Origin: JAGWRI01 sp035700805
GTDB lineage: Bacteria > Gemmatimonadota > Gemmatimonadetes > Gemmatimonadales > Gemmatimonadaceae
Direction: 5' to 3'
DNA: 64,000 nt
Assembly: GCA_035700805.1 (NCBI GenBank)
Contig: DASSOG010000053.1
Span: 8,117-72,116, forward strand
Every line of letters starts with the position of its first letter. Positions within the stretch are counted from its first letter, which is position 1. The notes under the pieces were generated by a model. The model was not told the origin of the DNA. It worked only from the letters and a program-made list of their open reading frames with translations, and did no database searches. Below, in pieces: positions 34,590 to 43,750 of the stretch. Made by a program: the position numbers and the translations under genes.

Positions 34590-36197
34590 CTAGCCGTCGT
34601 CCGATCCGGGGACGCGCCAGGCAAACCCGTTCTGCGCGATGAGCTGGTGGGCTGATGCCGGGCCCCACGATCCCGATTCGTACCCCTCCATGCGAATGGG
34701 CGGGTGTGTCCGCCAGTAATCGAGCACGGGATCCACCACGCGCCAGGCCGCCTCCACCTCGTCGCTGCGGGTGAACAGCGTGGCATCCCCCAGCATGATG
34801 TCCAGCAGCAGAGTCTCATACGCCGGCGGGTTGATGTCGCCGAAGGCATCAGCGTATGCAAAATCCATGGCCACGAGCGCCACTTCCTCCTGCCGGGAAA
34901 GCTGGTACACCGCGCCGGGCGTCTTCACCTGGAACGAGAGCGAGACGCCCTCGTCCGGCTGGATGCGCAGCACGAGGGTATTGGGCGCCAGCAACTTGCG
35001 TGTTTCGCTGCCGAACATCAGGTGCGGTGGCTCCCGGAACTGCACGGCCACCTCCGACACGCGTTCCGCCAGCCGCTTGCCCGAGCGGAGGAAGAAGGGC
35101 ACCCCCTTCCACCGCCAGTTGTCCAGGTACAGCCGCATGGCCGCGTAGGTGGGCGTGGTGGAATCCGGGGCCACGTTCGGTTCGTCGCGATAGCCCTTCA
35201 CCTTCTCCCCGCCCGAGATGCCGGCCCGGTACTGCGCGCCCACCACGGAGCTCTCCAGTTCGGCAGGCCCCATGGCGCGAATGGATCGCAGCACCTTCAC
35301 CTTCTCGTCGCGCACGGCATCGGCGCTCATGGTCACCGGTGGCTCCATGCAGGTGAGCGCCAGCAACTGCATCAGGTGGTTCTGGAACATGTCCCGGATG
35401 ACGCCGGCTTCTTCGTAGTACGCCCCGCGCCGCTCCACGCCCACGGTCTCGGCCACGGTGATCTGCACATGCGCCACGGACTGCCGGTTCCACAGCGGTT
35501 CAAAGATGGCATTGGCAAATCGGAATACCAGGATGCTCTGGACCGTCTCCTTGCCCAGGTAGTGGTCAATGCGAAAGAGCTGGCATTCGTTGAAGAGTTC
35601 GAGCACCAGGCGGTTCAACTGCTGGGCGGTGGCCAGGTCGTGGCCGAACGGCTTCTCAATCACCACGCGCCGCCATGGCCGCTGGGCGGCACCAGTCACC
35701 TTGGGGGCCAGGCCACTCTCGGAAAGGTTGCGCGCGATGGGTTCGAAGATGCTCGGCGGCACGGCCAGGTAGAACAGCCGATTGCGGTTGGCCTCGTCCA
35801 GCGGCTGCTCCATGGCGTCCAGGCGTTCCGCGATCAGGGCATAGGTCTTTGGATCGTTGAAGTCGCCCGCGACATGATGCACCTGGCCGCTCAGCCGCTT
35901 CCAGACCTCCTCGTCCAGCCCGTCGATCTCGTCGGACTCCGCCAGCGCCGAGCGCATGTCCTGGCGAAATTGCTCATCGGTGTATTCAGTGCGGCCAACC
36001 CCCAGGAACTGGAATGGCTCGGGCAGCAGGCCGTCCTTGGCCATCTGGTACAGGGCCGGGATCAACTTGCGATGCGACAGGTCGCCGGTGGCGCCCATCA
36101 CCACCATGGTGCACGGGTCGGCCACCCGGCGGTTGGGGCCGATGGCGCGGAGCATCTGGCTGGTACGCGCGGTTACATGGGCCGGCCTGGCGGTCAT
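34590..36197 (-). CDS. zwf: Glucose-6-phosphate dehydrogenase
   Basis: 535 residues; oxidises glucose 6-phosphate to 6-phosphogluconolactone with NADP. ATG 36197 overlaps the gnd stop by 4 bp and fixes the start. The nucleotide-binding loop is VVMGATGDLSHRKLIPALY (about 32-50), the substrate-binding and catalytic motif is RIDHYLGKETVQ, and EKPFGHDL precedes it. The N-terminal extension of about 25 residues is longer than E. coli Zwf. The partner 6-phosphogluconate dehydrogenase gene is immediately upstream; the lactonase (pgl) is not adjacent. Confidence 0.96.
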   Translation of the reverse strand: MTARPAHVTARTSQMLRAIGPNRRVADPCTMVVMGATGDLSHRKLIPALYQMAKDGLLPEPFQFLGVGRTEYTDEQFRQDMRSALAESDEIDGLDEEVWKRLSGQVHHVAGDFNDPKTYALIAERLDAMEQPLDEANRNRLFYLAVPPSIFEPIARNLSESGLAPKVTGAAQRPWRRVVIEKPFGHDLATAQQLNRLVLELFNECQLFRIDHYLGKETVQSILVFRFANAIFEPLWNRQSVAHVQITVAETVGVERRGAYYEEAGVIRDMFQNHLMQLLALTCMEPPVTMSADAVRDEKVKVLRSIRAMGPAELESSVVGAQYRAGISGGEKVKGYRDEPNVAPDSTTPTYAAMRLYLDNWRWKGVPFFLRSGKRLAERVSEVAVQFREPPHLMFGSETRKLLAPNTLVLRIQPDEGVSLSFQVKTPGAVYQLSRQEEVALVAMDFAYADAFGDINPPAYETLLLDIMLGDATLFTRSDEVEAAWRVVDPVLDYWRTHPPIRMEGYESGSWGPASAHQLIAQNGFAWRVPGSDDG

Positions 36198-37096
36198 TCG
36201 GACTTCACCGCGTGGCCGCCAAACTGGTTGCGCAGCGCCGCAATGACCTTGGCCGAGAAACTGTCCTCCTGGCGTGAGCGAAAGCGCATGAGCAGCGACA
36301 GTGTGATGACTGGGGTCGGCACGTCCAGGTCCATGGCCTCGTTCACCGTCCACCGGCCCTCGCCCGAATCGGCCACCCAGCCGCGGATGCTGGAGAGTGA
36401 TCCATCCTGGACGAAGGCGTCCCGGGCCAGCTCGTTGAGCCACGAGCGCACGACACTGGCGTGTTGCCAGAGCTCGGCGATCTGCGCCAGGTCCAGGTCC
36501 GGGAACAACTTCGAGGCGTGCAGCACCTCATAGCCTTCCGCGTATGCCTGCAACAGCCCGTACTCGATGCCGTTGTGGACCATCTTCACGTAGTGGCCAG
36601 CGCCGATCGGCCCCACATGGGCAAATCCATCAGGGGGCGCGAGCGTCTTGAAGATGGGCGTACACAACTTCACGGCCGCCTTGGACCCGCCCACCATGAG
36701 GCAGTACCCGTTCTCCAGTCCCCACACGCCACCGCTTGTCCCGGCGTCGATGAACTCGACGCCCTGCCTGGCCAGCGTGGCTCCAAGACGCATGGAATCC
36801 TTGAAGTTCGAGTTGCCGCCGTCGATGATCACGTCGCCCTTGGCCAGGTGCGGCGTGAGCTGCGCGATGGTCTGGTCTACGGGATCCCCGGCCGGCACCA
36901 TGACCCACACCACCCGCGGGGCGGTCAGCTTGCCGCACAGGTCGGTCAGGTCCCTGGCCGGCGTCACCCCGGGCCTGGTGACGCGCTTCATCGCTTCCGC
37001 GCTCGGATCGTACACCACCACGGTGTGTCCATCCTTGACCAGCCGCTCCACCATGTTGCCGCCCATCCGGCCCAGCCCGATCATGGCCATTTGCAT
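36194..37096 (-). CDS. gnd: 6-phosphogluconate dehydrogenase (decarboxylating), short bacterial type
   Basis: 300 residues, the short YqeC/GndA-like form that is often NAD-dependent, rather than the 470-residue E. coli type. The Rossmann loop is MIGLGRMGGNMV (5-16), followed by IDGGNSNFKDSM, DAGTSGGVWGLENGYCLMVGG and the catalytic HYVKMVHNGIEYGLLQA. The C-terminal helical domain is compact. zwf overlaps its stop. The cyclase-family gene lies 40 nt upstream on the same strand, so all four genes may be one transcript. Confidence 0.95.
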   Translation of the reverse strand: MQMAMIGLGRMGGNMVERLVKDGHTVVVYDPSAEAMKRVTRPGVTPARDLTDLCGKLTAPRVVWVMVPAGDPVDQTIAQLTPHLAKGDVIIDGGNSNFKDSMRLGATLARQGVEFIDAGTSGGVWGLENGYCLMVGGSKAAVKLCTPIFKTLAPPDGFAHVGPIGAGHYVKMVHNGIEYGLLQAYAEGYEVLHASKLFPDLDLAQIAELWQHASVVRSWLNELARDAFVQDGSLSSIRGWVADSGEGRWTVNEAMDLDVPTPVITLSLLMRFRSRQEDSFSAKVIAALRNQFGGHAVKSE

Positions 37097-37136
37097 TGTT
37101 CAATAATCCCGTTCAGGAGAAAGAGGCTGCGAAACC

Positions 37137-37769
37137 TCAAGACGCGAGCAGCACCGCGCGGGCCGGCGCGCCATCCAGCCCCGTGAGGCGCAGCGGCAGG
37201 CAGCGGAATTCGTACGTGCCCGGCGGCGGCTCGCCCAGGTCCAGGCCCTCCACGATCACCACGCCATGCTCCAGGAGGGTGCGGTGCGTGCGGTGATGCC
37301 CCGAGCGGAACTGCTCGACGGAGAGATAATCCACGCCAACGAGCTTCACGCCATGATCCACCAGGTACTGCGCGCCATCCGGCGCCAGGTACGTGAAGTC
37401 CCGGTGGAATTCCGTTTCACGAATGAACCCGGAATTCCTGGTCCGGATGAGCAAACGCGTGACATGGGTCAGGTCGTGCGCCTGGAGCTGCTCCGCCGAG
37501 ACCGCCATGAGGCCCGGGTCCATGGCAATGAGCTGCGCCGGGCCCATCAGTACGTCCAGGGGCAGCGTGTCCACGCTGGCGCCGTCGTCAAAGAAGTGGC
37601 GCGGCGCGTCCACGTGGGTGCCCGTGTGCGATCCCATGCTGAGCAGCGACACGTTGGACGTCGCGCCCTTGGCCACCGCCGACGCCAGCGAGAACTGGAT
37701 GGGCGGATTCCCCGGGTAGACCACGCCGCCGGATTGTACCGGCACCGAGATGTCATAGATATGTCGCAT
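37137..37769 (-). CDS. Cyclase-family metal hydrolase (kynurenine-formamidase-like)
   Basis: 210 residues from ATG 37769. The fold markers of the cyclase family are IYDISVPVQSGGVVYPGNPP at the N-terminus, the metal-binding SHTGTHVDAPRHF (about 47-59) and a late DYLSVEQF with H residues around 170 (SGHHRTHRTLL). Members include KynB formamidases and isatin hydrolases, and short-chain ones of unknown function. It starts 1 nt after the acyl-CoA dehydrogenase stop. Kynurenine pathway partners are absent here, so a formamidase role is not established. Confidence 0.87.
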   Translation of the reverse strand: MRHIYDISVPVQSGGVVYPGNPPIQFSLASAVAKGATSNVSLLSMGSHTGTHVDAPRHFFDDGASVDTLPLDVLMGPAQLIAMDPGLMAVSAEQLQAHDLTHVTRLLIRTRNSGFIRETEFHRDFTYLAPDGAQYLVDHGVKLVGVDYLSVEQFRSGHHRTHRTLLEHGVVIVEGLDLGEPPPGTYEFRCLPLRLTGLDGAPARAVLLAS

Positions 37770-37770
37770 G

Positions 37771-39546
37771 TCACTCCGATGGGATGGGGTAATCCAGCAG
37801 CGCGTCGTCCACGGCGTAGCCGCCTCCATCTCTTATGGACCTCGCCACCACGCGCCGCGTCTCATCCTGCAACGACTGCAGCGACTCGCGGGCCGCCCGG
37901 AACCGGTGCCCCGCGTCAACCACGAACAGGTCGCACAGGTCCACTTCGTGCGCGCAGGCCGCGATTCCGCGTTCCTCGATCAACCGCTGCGTCCTGGCCA
38001 GCACCGCCGCGGTGGCGAACAAGTCCACCGCCATGTTGGCCAGCCGCTCCAGCTCCTGCTGCCGGTCCACGATGTGTTCCTTGTACACCTGGAGCAGCCG
38101 CTGGGTGCCTTCGCCAAGCTGCTGCACATGTCGTTCAAGATAACGCTTGTGCCCCTCGATGCGGGGATGCAGCGTCGCGTCGAACGTGCTGGACGCGCCC
38201 AGCCGGCTCCTGAGGCGCGACGCGGCGAATCCGCTCACCAGGCCTAGGTTCCGCAAGGGATGCTTGAGTGCCGCGGCAAGTTCCCGCAGCTTGCCCGCCG
38301 GCCCCTGGATGCCGTTGAGCGCGATGAACAGCCGCAGGATCTCATTCGTGCCCTCGAAAATCCGGTTGATGCGGGCGTCGCGCAGCATCCGCTCATACGG
38401 ATACGGCTTCACAAAGCCGCGCCCACCCGCTACCTGCACCATCTCATCCGACGCCCGCCAGAGCAGTTCGCTGGCAAACACCTTGCAGCACGCGGCTTCC
38501 AGCGCGGAATCGCTGGTCGGCCGTCCCGCCATGTCGGCCAGGAGGCCGAGCATCGAGTCGGCCGCGTAGGCATCGGCCGCGAGCTGCGCCAGCTTGCGCT
38601 GCGTGATCTCAAAGTCGGCAATCGGCTGCCCGAACTGCACGCGGCCCTCGGCGAACGTGGTCATGTGGCCCAGGATGTGCTTGGCGCCGGCCGTGCAGCC
38701 CGCGGCCAGCGACAGGCGCCCGCCGTTCAGCACATGCACGGCCACGGCAAACCCCTTGCCGACCGTGCCCAGCACGTGGTCGTCGGGGACCGCGAGGTTG
38801 GTGTACACGAGCTCGGCCTGCGTGGAGCCGCGAATGCCCAGCTTGCGCACCGTGCTCATCACCTTGAAGCCCGGCATGTCGGGGCGGATGATGAACGCCG
38901 TGGGCCGCTGCACCTGCCCGCCGTGGCGTTCCACCGGGGTCTGCACGAACGTCACGATCACCCCGGCCCGATGCCCGTTCCCGATCCACTGCTTGTGTCC
39001 ATTCAGGATCCATGATGCGCCATCGGCACCGCGTTCGGCGCGCGACCTGATGTGCTGCGCATCCGAGCCGGTTTCCGGCTCGGTGAGCGCGTAGGCGGCC
39101 AGGGTCTTGCCCCGCGCGAGCATGGGCAGGTAGCGCTGCTTCTGCGCGGGCGACCCGTAGAGCACGATGGCCTTGGACCCGAGCCCGCAGTGGACCCCCA
39201 CGAGCACGGCGATGCTGGCGTCAATGCGCGACACCTCGCCGATCACGCGCGCGTAGCCCGCCGGTGAAAGCCCCTGGCCCTCGAACTCCTCGGGTATGGT
39301 GAGTCCCAGCAGCCCGCCGTCGGCCAGGGCCTGGATCACCGGTTCCGGCACCAGCTCCTGTTCGTCGATGGCCTGGGAGTCCACCAGGTCGCGCTCGATC
39401 TCCCGGAGTCGGGAGATGAGCGTGCGCACTCGGTGCGCCTCGGTGGGGTCCCGGCGTTCCAGCGGGTCGGGGTACGGAAAGAGCAGGGTGTCATGGATCA
39501 CCCCGTTGAACATGCCCCGGACAAAGGACGGCATCATGGAGGTCAT
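37771..39546 (-). CDS. Acyl-CoA dehydrogenase, long form with C-terminal extension
   Basis: About 591 residues; FAD enzyme introducing the 2,3-double bond in an acyl-CoA. The N-terminal helical domain is followed by the FAD/substrate segment YALTEPETGSDAQHIRS and NGHKQWIGNG. The catalytic base lies in the C-terminal domain near NRIFEGTNEILR, where E of FEGTNE is the usual position. An extra C-terminal domain of about 170 residues resembles VLCAD/ACAD9-type proteins. Start choice between ATG 39546 and GTG 39570 is open. It heads the cyclase-gnd-zwf gene string and is divergent from a two-component system. Confidence 0.93.
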   Translation of the reverse strand: MTSMMPSFVRGMFNGVIHDTLLFPYPDPLERRDPTEAHRVRTLISRLREIERDLVDSQAIDEQELVPEPVIQALADGGLLGLTIPEEFEGQGLSPAGYARVIGEVSRIDASIAVLVGVHCGLGSKAIVLYGSPAQKQRYLPMLARGKTLAAYALTEPETGSDAQHIRSRAERGADGASWILNGHKQWIGNGHRAGVIVTFVQTPVERHGGQVQRPTAFIIRPDMPGFKVMSTVRKLGIRGSTQAELVYTNLAVPDDHVLGTVGKGFAVAVHVLNGGRLSLAAGCTAGAKHILGHMTTFAEGRVQFGQPIADFEITQRKLAQLAADAYAADSMLGLLADMAGRPTSDSALEAACCKVFASELLWRASDEMVQVAGGRGFVKPYPYERMLRDARINRIFEGTNEILRLFIALNGIQGPAGKLRELAAALKHPLRNLGLVSGFAASRLRSRLGASSTFDATLHPRIEGHKRYLERHVQQLGEGTQRLLQVYKEHIVDRQQELERLANMAVDLFATAAVLARTQRLIEERGIAACAHEVDLCDLFVVDAGHRFRAARESLQSLQDETRRVVARSIRDGGGYAVDDALLDYPIPSE

Positions 39547-39615
39547 GTGTGGAGTTTGACGGTTTGCCACCGCCAGTCAAGCGCCACGGGCCGGGAGCCG
39601 CGGCAGGGATCCGCT

Positions 39616-39633
39616 GTAAGTCTTTGGTAAGTC
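39616..39633 (+). promoter_or_regulatory. Direct repeat GTAAGTC x2, 11-bp period, upstream of HK-RR operon
   Basis: GTAAGTC at 39616-39622 and again at 39627-39633, separated by 4 nt. An 11-bp head-to-tail period is the classical binding geometry of OmpR/PhoB-family dimers. It sits about 52-69 bp before the kinase start and in the gap shared with the divergent acyl-CoA dehydrogenase gene. The response regulator of this operon is OmpR-type, so autoregulation is the natural reading. Confidence 0.6.
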
Positions 39634-39684
39634 GCCGCCCCCACACTGGCTGCCCCTTGGCTCCCGGGTATCATTTGAGGCATC

Positions 39685-41397
39685 ATGTCGCCTCAGCGCT
39701 CCTCGCGCCTCATTGGAACGGTGGTCGTCCTCGGACTCGCGCTCGCGGTCACGGCCGTGCTGGTGTACCAGGCGGCGGTGGCGGCGCGGGGGCATCGGCT
39801 GTCGGCCGAGCGCACGCTGCGGGACTACGCGTCGTTTGCCGACTGGCAGTTTGAGCAGCAGGTGAAGAGCCAGTTGCTGGCCACCATGGTGCCGTCGCTC
39901 TCGCACCCGGCCATGCGCGTGGATCCCAAGCGGATCGCGGAATCGGCGGTCACCCCGGCGGCGGTGGAGGACATGGCGCGCGACTACGCCGGCTGGTGCG
40001 GATGCCTGGACAGCGTCCGGTACTATTTCCGCTTCGACTGGCCGGATGGGCCCCTGCGCACCACGTCCACCAGCGCGTCGCCGGTCGAGCTGCGGTGGGC
40101 GCGCGATACGATCGTGTCGTATGTGCGGACCATGCCGCCGTCGGACGAGATGCGCCAGAACGCGTATGGAGGGTCACGGCCGCAACCCGCCATGCGCGTG
40201 CTTATTACCAATGATGCATATGTGATGCTCCTGGGCGGCCTGGACCTGCACCCGCGGCTGCTGGTGTTCCTGGTGTCGCGCAGCATGGATGGCAGGCCCC
40301 TGGTGGTGTATGGGTACGAGACGCCGCCGCTGCCCTTCCTCGTGCCGGCCTTCCGCGCCGTGTACGAACGCGGCACCCTGCTGCCTCCGTCGCTGGTGGG
40401 CAACCTGCCGCTCGACTCGGTGCTGTCGCTGTCGGTGAACGACGCCCGCGGCGATCCGCTCTACGGGACGCCGGGGCAATATGACCTCACCTTCAGCACC
40501 ACCGACACGCTGGACGCCAACTTCGGCCGGCTGGCGCTGCGCGTGGCGTTGCGTCCGGACGTGGCGGAACGGCTGGTGGTGGGCGGGCTCCCGCCGTCGC
40601 GCCTGCCGATGCTGCTGGCGCTGCTGGTCCTCATGGCCATCCTGCTGGCCATCGCCCTGATCCAGTTGCGCCGCGAGCAGGAGCTGGCGCGGCTGCGCAC
40701 GGATTTCGTGTCAGGGGTGAGCCACGAACTGCGTACCCCGCTCGCGCAGATCCGGTGGTTCTCCGAACTGCTGCACATGGGCAAGCTTCGCACCGATGAA
40801 GAGCGCATTCGGTCGGCGGCCATCATCGACCAGGAGGCGCGCCGGCTCACCTACCTGGTGGAGAATGTGCTCAGCTTTTCCCGCAGCGAGCGACGCCAGA
40901 ATCGCGTTGCGCCTGTGCCGACCGACCTGGAACGGGAGCTTCGCGAGGCGCTGGAACTATTCGCGCCGCTGGCCCGCTCGCGCCGCATGACACTGCGCGC
41001 GGAGCTGGAGCTGGGGCTCGTGGCCCTGGTGGATCCCAACGCGCTGCGCCAGGTGGTGCTGAACCTGCTGGACAACGCCGCCAAGTACGGACCCGAGGGC
41101 CAGACGATCACCGTGGGGAGCACGCGGGACCACGACTGGGTGCGCGTGTGGATCGATGACGAAGGTCCGGGCGTCTCGGCCGCCGACCGCGAGCGCGTCT
41201 GGGAGCCCTACACCCGGCTGTCCCGCGACGCCGAGCGCGGCACCGGCGGCAGCGGCATCGGGTTGTCCGTCGTCCGGGAACTGGTGGAAATGCATGGCGG
41301 ACGGTGTAACATGGAGCCGTCCCGCAGCGGGGGTGTCCGGGTCTCGTTCACCGTGCCCGCGAGCGACGTCGAGCTTTCGGTGGAGACTCCTGCATGA
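39685..41397 (+). CDS. Membrane sensor histidine kinase of an OmpR-type two-component system
   Basis: 570 residues. Two membrane helices (about 9-30 and 305-327) frame a large periplasmic sensor domain of about 270 residues that I do not recognise; it includes a CGC motif (WCGCLDSVRYY). The cytoplasmic part has HisKA with H347 in VSHELRTPLAQIRWF, N-box NLLDNAAKYG, G1 DEGPGV and G2 GTGGSGIGLSVV. The response-regulator ATG overlaps its stop (ATGA). Direct repeats upstream suggest autoregulation. Confidence 0.94.
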   Translation: MSPQRSSRLIGTVVVLGLALAVTAVLVYQAAVAARGHRLSAERTLRDYASFADWQFEQQVKSQLLATMVPSLSHPAMRVDPKRIAESAVTPAAVEDMARDYAGWCGCLDSVRYYFRFDWPDGPLRTTSTSASPVELRWARDTIVSYVRTMPPSDEMRQNAYGGSRPQPAMRVLITNDAYVMLLGGLDLHPRLLVFLVSRSMDGRPLVVYGYETPPLPFLVPAFRAVYERGTLLPPSLVGNLPLDSVLSLSVNDARGDPLYGTPGQYDLTFSTTDTLDANFGRLALRVALRPDVAERLVVGGLPPSRLPMLLALLVLMAILLAIALIQLRREQELARLRTDFVSGVSHELRTPLAQIRWFSELLHMGKLRTDEERIRSAAIIDQEARRLTYLVENVLSFSRSERRQNRVAPVPTDLERELREALELFAPLARSRRMTLRAELELGLVALVDPNALRQVVLNLLDNAAKYGPEGQTITVGSTRDHDWVRVWIDDEGPGVSAADRERVWEPYTRLSRDAERGTGGSGIGLSVVRELVEMHGGRCNMEPSRSGGVRVSFTVPASDVELSVETPA

Positions 41398-42083
41398 GCC
41401 GCATCCTCATCATCGAAGACAACCCCGACCTGGCCTACGGCCTGCGCACGGGCCTGGAGATCGAGGGGTACGAGGCCGACATCGCCGTCGACGGCGAGCA
41501 GGGGCTCACGCGCGCCCGTGACTGGGCGCCGCACCTGGTGATCCTCGACCTCATGCTTCCTGGCATGGACGGGTACGCCGTGCTGCGGGCCATGCGTGAA
41601 CTGTCATTGGACATGCCGGTGCTCATCCTCACGGCGCGCGGGGAGGAAGCGGACAAGCTCCGGGGCTTTCGCCTGGGAGCCGACGACTATGTCACGAAGC
41701 CGTGCGGCGTGATGGAACTGCTGGCGCGCGTGGGCGCCCTGCTCCGGCGGGCGCGTCAGGCGGCCGGCGGCCGGCGGCCAGGGCCCGTGGAACGCTTTGG
41801 CGCGGTGGAGATCAACACCGCCGCGCACACGGTCACCCGCGGTGGGGAGCCGGTGGCGCTCACGCCCAAGGAGTACGACCTGCTGGTGGCGCTGGTCAAG
41901 CGGCATGGGGCGGTGGTGTCGCGCGGTGACCTGCTGAAGGAAGTCTGGGGGTACAGCGCCGACGTGATGACCAGGACGGTGGATATTCATGTGGCCGAGC
42001 TGCGCCGCAAGCTCGAGGACAATCCCTCGCAGCCGGCCCACATCCTCACGGTCTGGAAGGCGGGCTATCGTGTGGAAGGGTAG
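41394..42083 (+). CDS. OmpR/PhoB-family response regulator
   Basis: 229 residues. The receiver domain (1-118) has acidic residues E8-D9, phospho-acceptor D52 in VILDLMLPGMDG, T near residue 80 and K near 102 (DDYVTKPCG). The winged-helix output domain (about 130-228) includes LTPKEYDLLVALVKRHGAVVSRGDLL and MTRTVDIHVAELRRKLE. It is co-translated with the kinase upstream, and the following secreted-protein gene starts inside its last codons. Confidence 0.96.
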   Translation: MSRILIIEDNPDLAYGLRTGLEIEGYEADIAVDGEQGLTRARDWAPHLVILDLMLPGMDGYAVLRAMRELSLDMPVLILTARGEEADKLRGFRLGADDYVTKPCGVMELLARVGALLRRARQAAGGRRPGPVERFGAVEINTAAHTVTRGGEPVALTPKEYDLLVALVKRHGAVVSRGDLLKEVWGYSADVMTRTVDIHVAELRRKLEDNPSQPAHILTVWKAGYRVEG

Positions 42084-42876
42084 CCTCGCCGTCGTATTGC
42101 TCGCGCTGGGCGCGGGCGCGCTCCACGCGCAGCAGCCGGTGCGGATGCCGCGCCCGTCCTGCGTCGCGCGCGGCTTCGTGCCGGCGCTCGCGCCCGATAC
42201 GGTGGCCGAGGCGGTGCTGGACTCCCTGGGCACGGTGGACGTAGGCTCGCAGCCTGGCGTTCGCTACATCCGCAACCTGCTGGCGGCCAGCTTTGAGGCC
42301 GGCGCCTCGCGTGAGCTGCGGCAGGCCGCCGTGGACGGCGTGTGCGGGGTGGTGGTGGGCGGGGACCACGGCGACGGTGGCGACGACGGCTACTATCTGA
42401 TCCGCCTGCGCGGCGCCGGGACCGCGCCTGAACTGGACGCGATGGCGGCGGCCCTCCGCCAGATGCCGGGGGTGCGGAGTGCGCAGGCGCTGGCCATCCG
42501 CGGGGTTGATCCCCCGGCGGCGCTCCCGACGGTGGCGGAGCGCTCGGCGGGCTGCGCCGATGCGACGGACGGCGGATGGCTGCGGATCGCGGCCATCAAG
42601 GAAATAGTATCCTCCCCCGGCGCCGACCAGCAGCACCTGGCGCTGAGGCTGGGGCTGGCTGGCGTAGACTCGGGCGCCGTCCGCGTCGAGCAGGACGACG
42701 CCGTCTGCGCGCGCGTAGCGGCCGCCATCCGGGAGGGCGCGCACTTCTCGCTGAACGGGATGCCGTACCTGGTGCTCCGCGCGGGGCCACGTTACATCGC
42801 GTTCGACCCCAGCGGCCTCAATCGGTCATTCTTCGTGGTTGATACGACTTTCGTGTTCCGGACGGTGGTGTACTAA
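42070..42876 (+). CDS. Secreted protein of unknown function co-encoded with HK-RR
   Basis: 268 residues from GTG 42070, overlapping the response-regulator gene by 14 bp. A signal peptide (WKGSLAVVLLALGAGALHAQQ) is cut near residue 20. The mature protein has five cysteines and no domain I recognise; it alternates short beta-like stretches with Ala/Gly-rich segments, and its C-terminus is aromatic (FFVVDTTFVFRTVVY). Overlap with the two-component system suggests it is a co-regulated output or an auxiliary envelope sensor. Confidence 0.75.
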   Translation: MWKGSLAVVLLALGAGALHAQQPVRMPRPSCVARGFVPALAPDTVAEAVLDSLGTVDVGSQPGVRYIRNLLAASFEAGASRELRQAAVDGVCGVVVGGDHGDGGDDGYYLIRLRGAGTAPELDAMAAALRQMPGVRSAQALAIRGVDPPAALPTVAERSAGCADATDGGWLRIAAIKEIVSSPGADQQHLALRLGLAGVDSGAVRVEQDDAVCARVAAAIREGAHFSLNGMPYLVLRAGPRYIAFDPSGLNRSFFVVDTTFVFRTVVY

Positions 42877-42936
42877 GGGGTCACTGAAAAACAGGAGGTG
42901 GTCCGCTACGGAGGCTGACGGAGCGGGCGGCTGGGC

Positions 42937-43644
42937 CTACCCACCCCACGGATGCTGCTTGAAGCCCTTCGTCCAGATCAGGATGACTGGTGCGCACGCG
43001 CCAGGCAGATGGTGGATGAATGGTTCATTCACCAGTTCCGGAGACCGAAACACCTCAATGGCCGCGACATCCCGCAGGCGTACATAATCCGACAGCGGTT
43101 TTAGAGGGACGAGGTCCAACCAGACTCCGTCGAGGAAATATCCCGGTTGGCCGCAATAGGGCGGTCCTTCCGCTTTACGCCGAAGCTTCCATTCAAACTT
43201 GATGACATCTTCAACGTCCGTGTGAGGATACTTCTTGCGCAACTCATCCCCGAATGCCACGGCCCCGATGTGCCGCTGCATGCGGTCAAAGAGGCGCGGC
43301 AGATCTTGATGCAGCGCGCTGGCGGTGACGGGTTGCAACTCGGTGGGGGCACGGGTCAGCCGAATGGTCAGCGCTTTGCCTTGAGGTGGAACCTGCAGGG
43401 CGAGCGTGTCTGGGTGGAAACCGAGGCGGCGGGTCACGAGGGTGTCGATACCGGTTCTTATCCCCGTCAGGGCGAACGCGCCGTCGAAGTCGGTGGTGGC
43501 TGTCGGCCCCGCGGGCACCAGGTACACCTGCGCCAGCGAAATTGGCTTGCCGGCAAGGTCCACCACCCGGCCACGCACGGTCTGGGTGTGGGCGATGGTC
43601 GGCAAGGCGAACAGGAGTAAGGTCCACCAGCGACATCGCTGCAT
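42937..43644 (-). CDS. Secreted CarboxypepD_reg/TonB-plug-like protein
   Basis: 235 residues. A signal peptide ends near ALPTIAHTQ (residue 20). Residues 22-95 form a carboxypeptidase regulatory-like beta-sandwich (VRGRVVDLAGKPISLAQVYLVPAG, TTDFDGAFALTGI). The C-terminal part resembles a TonB plug (LDGVWLDLVPLKPLSDYVRLRDVAAIEVFRSPE). Such short proteins, with no beta-barrel, occur in many paralogues in Gemmatimonadota as I recall. Role unknown. It lies in the accessory patch 42.9-45.3 kb whose genes are all on the minus strand. Confidence 0.78.
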   Translation of the reverse strand: MQRCRWWTLLLFALPTIAHTQTVRGRVVDLAGKPISLAQVYLVPAGPTATTDFDGAFALTGIRTGIDTLVTRRLGFHPDTLALQVPPQGKALTIRLTRAPTELQPVTASALHQDLPRLFDRMQRHIGAVAFGDELRKKYPHTDVEDVIKFEWKLRRKAEGPPYCGQPGYFLDGVWLDLVPLKPLSDYVRLRDVAAIEVFRSPELVNEPFIHHLPGACAPVILIWTKGFKQHPWGG

Positions 43645-43750
43645 TCATGTGCCCCGCTACCGGCGCCGCGGCACCGGAATACCAAGGGTCAAGCCGTAGA
43701 ACAGAGCCCAGCCAAGTCTACCAGTGAGCTCCCAAGTTGGTTTCGGCAAG

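Noticed and set aside
34704..36533. Plus-strand open frame of 609 codons
   Set aside because: Antisense to zwf and the start of gnd, both of which are certain.
42877..42936. Stem CCGCT...AGCGG after the secreted-protein gene as a terminator
   Set aside because: Only 5 bp with a long loop and no U-tract; not distinguishable from chance.
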